Source of the DNA: Postechiella sp039985655
GTDB lineage: Bacteria > Bacteroidota > Bacteroidia > Flavobacteriales > Flavobacteriaceae
DNA length: 64,000 bases
Direction of reading: 5' to 3'
NCBI GenBank assembly: GCA_039985655.1
Contig: JBDWSF010000024.1
Span: 62,001 to 126,000, forward strand
The notes beneath the pieces are model-generated. The model ran no database searches. It was not told the origin of the DNA and worked only from the letters and a program-made list of their open reading frames with translations. Positions 60,763 through 64,000 of the stretch are shown here, piece after piece (the stretch's first letter is position 1; each line of letters opens with the position of its first letter). The translations under genes were made by a program, and so were the position numbers.

Positions 60763-61866
60763 ATGTATACAAAGCGGATATTTCCTGTTTCGGGTGTTTT
60801 AAAATGGACACGTCGTTATATCTTTCTTTTTCTAATATTTGCTTTAATTCCAGTTTTTTTATTTGATATTGTTGGTCTTAAATGGTTGCATGTGCCTTGG
60901 TTGCCTTTAGGGGTGTTGGGTACTGCTGTTGCATTTATTGTCAGTTTTAAAAATAATGCGTCTTACGATAGACTATGGGAGGCTAGGAAAATTTGGGGAG
61001 GCATAGTAAATGCATCGCGTTCTTGGACTATAATGGTTAAAGATTTTATAAATAATGACCATGCAGATATTGAGCAAACTGAAGAGGAATTGCAAGGGGT
61101 TAAGCGCGAACTCGTACATAGACATGTGGCGTGGTTAACAGCTTTACGTTATCAGATGCGTGAAGATAAACCTTGGGAAATGCATTTGAAATCTAAAAAG
61201 TCTAATAGAGAATTTAGAGCTTCAAATTTTAGAGTTTGCGAGGATGAGATTACGCTTGAGCGGGAAATAAAAAAATACTTGTCTGATGATGAATTTAAAG
61301 AAATATTTGCAAAAGGAAATAAAGCATCTCAAATATTAGGCGTGCAATCTAGACGATTAAAGGAGTTGATGAAAGTAGGTTTAATTGAGGATTTTAGACA
61401 CATGGAAATGACTAATATGCTTGTTGAGTTTTATGAATTACAGGGTAAAAGTGAACGTATAAAAAACTTCCCATATCCGCGACAATTTGCAACGCTTAAT
61501 TATTTATTTGTTTGGATTTTTATTTTATTGATTCCATATGGCATTATGGAGGAGTTTGAATCTTTTGGAGATAATATTTTGAATGGATTACAAAATCATG
61601 AGGAGCATTTTTCTTTCATGCATCAGGCTCAAAAAATTATAGCAAAACATTTTGTTTGGTTTTCCGTACCTTTTAGCGCTTTAATTTCATGGGTGTTTCA
61701 TACCATGGAACTTATAGGTGAAAATACAGAAAATCCTTTTGAAGGAGGCCCAAACGATATACCAATAACCGATATGAGCAGAGGGATAGAAATTGATATT
61801 AGACAACTTATTGATGATACCGATATTCCAGAACCTTATGTTTGGAAGAATGATATAATTATGTAA
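60763..61866 (+). CDS. Bestrophin family anion channel protein
   Basis: A 367-residue membrane protein of the bestrophin/UPF0187 family. The signature is FKNNASYDRLWEARKIWGGI near residue 65, after two N-terminal helices (residues about 19-60); two more helices follow at about 245-265 and 295-315 (WFSVPFSALISWVFHTMELI), then the conserved GENTENPFEGGPNDIP. Bacterial members form pentameric chloride- or cation-permeable channels; selectivity is not predictable here. A palindromic repeat starts 6 bases after its stop and should end the transcript. Confidence 0.92.
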   Translation: MYTKRIFPVSGVLKWTRRYIFLFLIFALIPVFLFDIVGLKWLHVPWLPLGVLGTAVAFIVSFKNNASYDRLWEARKIWGGIVNASRSWTIMVKDFINNDHADIEQTEEELQGVKRELVHRHVAWLTALRYQMREDKPWEMHLKSKKSNREFRASNFRVCEDEITLEREIKKYLSDDEFKEIFAKGNKASQILGVQSRRLKELMKVGLIEDFRHMEMTNMLVEFYELQGKSERIKNFPYPRQFATLNYLFVWIFILLIPYGIMEEFESFGDNILNGLQNHEEHFSFMHQAQKIIAKHFVWFSVPFSALISWVFHTMELIGENTENPFEGGPNDIPITDMSRGIEIDIRQLIDDTDIPEPYVWKNDIIM

Positions 61867-61872
61867 TTAATA

Positions 61873-62009
61873 AAAGAGGCTGTCTAAAAAGTCTAGATTT
61901 TGAGTTTGTCAGGTTGAGCTTGTCGAAACCTATTATTGATTATCAGTAAGTTGATATATTTCGACAAGCTCAATATGACTACTCATTTTACTTTTTAGAC
62001 AGCCTCTTT
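61873..62009 (-). repeat. 137-bp palindromic repeat, copy 2
   Basis: Perfect 20-bp terminal inverted repeats (AAAGAGGCTGTCTAAAAAGT and complement) and an inner perfect inverted pair TTGAGCTTGTCGAAA / TTTCGACAAGCTCAA allow folding of the whole unit. The reverse complement aligns end to end with 11117-11254. It lies between the convergent bestrophin and DUF4136 genes and is a likely two-way terminator; origin as a MITE is possible. Confidence 0.88.
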
Positions 62010-62028
62010 GTTCTGATTCAATATGTTT

Positions 62029-62580
62029 TTATTGTTGTGCTTCTGGCGGATATTTTTCCATAATAGAAGAAACAAACTCTTGTATACGTTCTTCTTTTTT
62101 CTCCATATTCTTAGTTAAATATCCCGTTCCCATACCTTGCCAAATCAATTCTTTCTTTTTAGCATCTAATAAATCTACAAATAAAACACCTTCTGTTCTT
62201 GTAGTTACTGCTGGTTGTTGGTTCCAACCCCAGCCCCAACCAGGTCCGTAACCTCCCCAGCCCCAATTATTATTGCCCCAAGAATTATTGTAAACATCAA
62301 CACGTTGGTTCGATTTAGTAAAAAGACTCACTAATAAATCTGGATTTTCTGATTTGGTAAATCCTTTAGCTAGTAATTCACTTTCAATAGCACGTAAAAT
62401 TCTTCGTTTATCAATGTCGTTAATTTCAGCTTTATCAATGCCATTTTTAAAGAATGCAAACGTTTTGAATTCATCAAAGCTTGCATTTTTGTCATAATCT
62501 GCTGCCACTCGTACAGACGAGCAAGATGTTACCACCAATAGAATAGCTAAAAGCGGTAATGTTTTTAATAAATTTTTCAT
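62029..62580 (-). CDS. DUF4136 domain lipoprotein
   Basis: A 183-residue exported protein with lipobox (LLAILLVVTSCSSVRV, Cys near residue 20) and a DUF4136 domain: the opening DYDKNASFDEFKTFAFFK, RRILRAIESELLAKGFTKSE, and a C-terminal YPPEAQQ end. A Gly/Trp/Asn-rich linker (WGNNNWGWGGYGPGWGWGWN) interrupts the domain, a common feature in flavobacterial copies. The family is of unknown function, probably an outer-membrane-associated protein. A palindromic repeat follows its stop codon. Confidence 0.9.
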   Translation of the reverse strand: MKNLLKTLPLLAILLVVTSCSSVRVAADYDKNASFDEFKTFAFFKNGIDKAEINDIDKRRILRAIESELLAKGFTKSENPDLLVSLFTKSNQRVDVYNNSWGNNNWGWGGYGPGWGWGWNQQPAVTTRTEGVLFVDLLDAKKKELIWQGMGTGYLTKNMEKKEERIQEFVSSIMEKYPPEAQQ

Positions 62581-62707
62581 AAGCGTGTTTTTTTTAGTTA
62601 TTAAAAGTTAACAGTATTTTTAATATGTCATTGATTCTAAAATAGGTTTCAATCCTATATATGTATCAAGAATCATACCATATAATTGTTGTAAAAGGTT
62701 ACTAATA

Positions 62708-62878
62708 CTATAGTTTTCTTGATATGCTATTTGTTTTTTTATCGTAACCGTAGGGGCAATGTCTACATCCGCTTTCGCAGCAATAACCTCTTTTTAAATG
62801 ATATTGTTCTGTAAAACAACGGTAGCCTTCTGGGGTTAAATAATAATCGCCTTCTTCGACAGGGATATTTTTTTTCAT
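62708..62878 (-). CDS. DUF5522-like Cys-rich small protein
   Basis: A 56-residue frame read on the minus strand from ATG 62876-62878 to TAG 62708-62710. It begins MKKNIPVEEGDYYLTPEGYR, continues with CFTEQYHLKRGYCCESGCRH and CPYGY, matching the small DUF5522 family in which the Cys cluster (CC..GC..C) probably binds a metal. The function is unknown. It is too short to appear among long frames and overlaps a spurious longer frame in another register. It precedes the DUF4136 gene by about 127 bases on the same strand. Confidence 0.85.
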   Translation of the reverse strand: MKKNIPVEEGDYYLTPEGYRCFTEQYHLKRGYCCESGCRHCPYGYDKKTNSISRKL

Positions 62879-62984
62879 ATAAAACAAAGATAATATAAAT
62901 TAAAGAAATTAGTTCTTGATGTTTTACACCAAGATTTTCATAAATTGGCATTCTCGAGACATCGAAAATCTAAAGAAAAGGTTT

Positions 62985-62996
62985 GAAAACGTTTTC
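62985..62996. promoter_or_regulatory. GAAAACGTTTTC palindrome upstream of the HExxH membrane protein
   Basis: A perfect 12-bp palindrome in the 146-base divergent region between the DUF5522 and 63025 genes; its centre resembles LacI-family operators (AACGTT). The same word occurs at 23026-23037 inside a gene, so it may be chance. Confidence 0.3.
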
Positions 62997-63024
62997 TTGG
63001 TTTGATTTTTGAAAGTGACTAATT

Positions 63025-63372
63025 ATGATTGTAGTTTCAAAATATTTGGTACCGAAAGGATATTCAGGATTAGCATTTTTTCCATTTGTATTTTTAAAAC
63101 GAAAAGATTTATGCTATGATGCTGTTTTATTAAATCACGAACGTATTCATTTAAAACAACAGTTAGAATTGTTGATTCTCCCTTTTTATATCATTTATTT
63201 AATTGAGTTTTTAGTGCGTTTGATGTTATATAAGAATTGGGATTTAGCTTATAAAAATATTTCTTTTGAACGTGAAGCTTATACAAACGAATCTAATTTT
63301 CAATATATAAAACAAAGACGATTTTGGCATTTTTTGAAGTATATTAGCGGCAATGATTTTTCAACTCGATAA
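63025..63372 (+). CDS. Small membrane protein with HExxH motif
   Basis: A 115-residue protein. Residues about 38-46 contain NHERIHLKQQ, a HExxH zinc-metalloprotease-type motif, placed just before a membrane helix (LLILPFYIIYLIEFLV); a later FEREAYTNE may supply a Glu-type ligand, as in M56/BlaR1-like peptidases. It may therefore be a minimal membrane metallopeptidase, but this is inferred from the motif only. The next gene starts 20 bases before its stop codon, so the two are translationally coupled. Confidence 0.7.
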   Translation: MIVVSKYLVPKGYSGLAFFPFVFLKRKDLCYDAVLLNHERIHLKQQLELLILPFYIIYLIEFLVRLMLYKNWDLAYKNISFEREAYTNESNFQYIKQRRFWHFLKYISGNDFSTR

Positions 63373-64000
63373 AAGTATAAACCAGCCTATTAATTTACCG
63401 TCTAAATATAATGTAATGTTATATTTAAAACGAGAAGACAGTATACATACTTTTGTTTCTGGGAATAAATACAGGAAACTAAAATATAATATTGAAGAAG
63501 CTCAGAATTTAGGTTTTACAACGCTTTTAACCTTTGGTGGTGCATATTCAAATCATATTGCGGCAGTTGCTTTTGCAGGAAAAACATTTGGTTATAAAAC
63601 GATAGGGGTTATTAGAGGCGAGGAATTAGAAAGTAAGATTAATAATAATCCAACCTTGGCATTTGCAAAACAATGCGGGATGCAATTTAAGTTTGTTACA
63701 AGAGAATCCTTTAGGTTAAAAAACACAAATAGTTTTACTGAAATTTTAAAAAAACAGTTCGGTGAGTTTTATTTAATACCAGAAGGTGGAACCAATAAAC
63801 TTGCCGTAAAAGGCTGCGAAGAGATTTTAACTGACGCAGATAGCGCATTTAATTTTATTTGTACATCAGTAGGTACAGGTGGTACTATTTCGGGACTTAT
63901 AAACTGTTCACAATCTAGTCAACAAATTTTAGGGTTTCCAGCTTTAAAAGGTTCTTTTTTACAAGAAGATATTAGTAAATTTGTGAGCAAGAAAAATTGG
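63353..64000 (+). CDS. D-cysteine desulfhydrase / ACC deaminase-like PLP enzyme, 3' end outside window
   Basis: The first 216 residues of a fold-type II PLP enzyme. The PLP lysine is in FVSGNKYRKLKYN (near residue 38), LTFGGAYSNHIAAVAFAG follows (near residue 60), and GTNKLAVKGCEEIL and TSVGTGGTISGL hold the phosphate-binding parts. Relatives cleave D-cysteine to pyruvate, H2S and ammonia, or deaminate 1-aminocyclopropane-1-carboxylate; motifs do not distinguish these. The start ATG lies within the upstream gene. The remaining third is beyond the window. Confidence 0.88.
   Translation, partial: MIFQLDKSINQPINLPSKYNVMLYLKREDSIHTFVSGNKYRKLKYNIEEAQNLGFTTLLTFGGAYSNHIAAVAFAGKTFGYKTIGVIRGEELESKINNNPTLAFAKQCGMQFKFVTRESFRLKNTNSFTEILKKQFGEFYLIPEGGTNKLAVKGCEEILTDADSAFNFICTSVGTGGTISGLINCSQSSQQILGFPALKGSFLQEDISKFVSKKNW

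Noticed and set aside
62763..62951. 62-residue Arg/Leu-rich minus-strand frame
   Set aside because: It overlaps the DUF5522-like frame (62708-62878) in another register and has a composition expected of an out-of-frame reading of a real gene.

Overview
The window is chromosomal DNA of a Bacteroidota bacterium, almost certainly a Flavobacteriaceae member. The reasons are the low GC content, the lack of Shine-Dalgarno sequences, promoters of the TAnnTTTG (-7) / TTTG or TTG (-33) type, family-typical proteins (GSCFA, DUF1573, DUF4230, LemA/TPM, short phosphatidylserine decarboxylase next to an acyl-CoA-binding protein, aromatic amino acid hydroxylase of 586 residues), and interspersed repeats common in this group. 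The genus cannot be fixed from the sequence alone.

Layout. 1-1585: partial ECF sigma factor, glycosyltransferase, small Cys-rich membrane protein. 1816-7652: aquaporin, an ECF sigma/anti-sigma pair, an aminotransferase/MurB pair, a secreted aspartyl protease with PDZ domain. 7706-13210: DUF1573 protein, ValS, a 138-bp palindromic repeat, glycerol-3-phosphate dehydrogenase. 13232-18858: UDG-like protein, TPR membrane protein, DinB, YaaA, then a lipoprotein and a small outer-membrane protein. 19023-23418: RluD and a PASTA protein divergent from Ddl, a zinc-ribbon protein, CoaD and a DUF1801 protein. 23625-28450: SulP transporter, STAS-like protein, NUDIX, PyrE, SRPBCC protein, BirA. 28544-33353: RsfS, FtsH, LUD protein, CdsA, Psd and ACBP, a membrane biogenesis and quality-control cluster. 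33673-37640: FKBP lipoprotein and the ribosome-assembly GTPases Era and Der.

37782-48111 is the most unusual part: a secreted protein, a LytS-type histidine kinase, a LytTR response regulator, two exported thioredoxin-fold proteins and a large outer-membrane beta-barrel. The secreted protein, the kinase ectodomain and the second thioredoxin protein share a module marked by [LV]P..(I/L/F).G[NS]W, and both thioredoxin genes have a related 42-nt element upstream. This looks like a self-contained envelope-sensing system with its output genes beside it; that reading is inference.

48112-48653 is a decayed TPM-domain lipoprotein gene interrupted by a 160-bp MITE-like element with 20-bp terminal inverted repeats and a TAA target duplication. 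Removing the element restores the reading frame across the insertion point. Beyond it lie an intact TPM/TPM/LemA operon, MerR regulator, M23 peptidase, AlaS, GSCFA and DUF4230 proteins, an enoyl-CoA hydratase, a SanA-like protein, phenylalanine-hydroxylase-like enzyme, bestrophin, DUF4136 lipoprotein, a DUF5522 protein, a membrane HExxH protein and a partial D-cysteine-desulfhydrase/ACC-deaminase-like enzyme.

Non-coding signal is rich: three copies of a structured repeat (probably Flavo-1-like) at convergent gene ends, an inverted pair of 137-138-bp palindromic repeats 50 kb apart, several intrinsic terminators, and a 500-bp gap holding two terminator-like hairpins. No tRNA, rRNA, CRISPR array, complete insertion sequence or prophage was seen.
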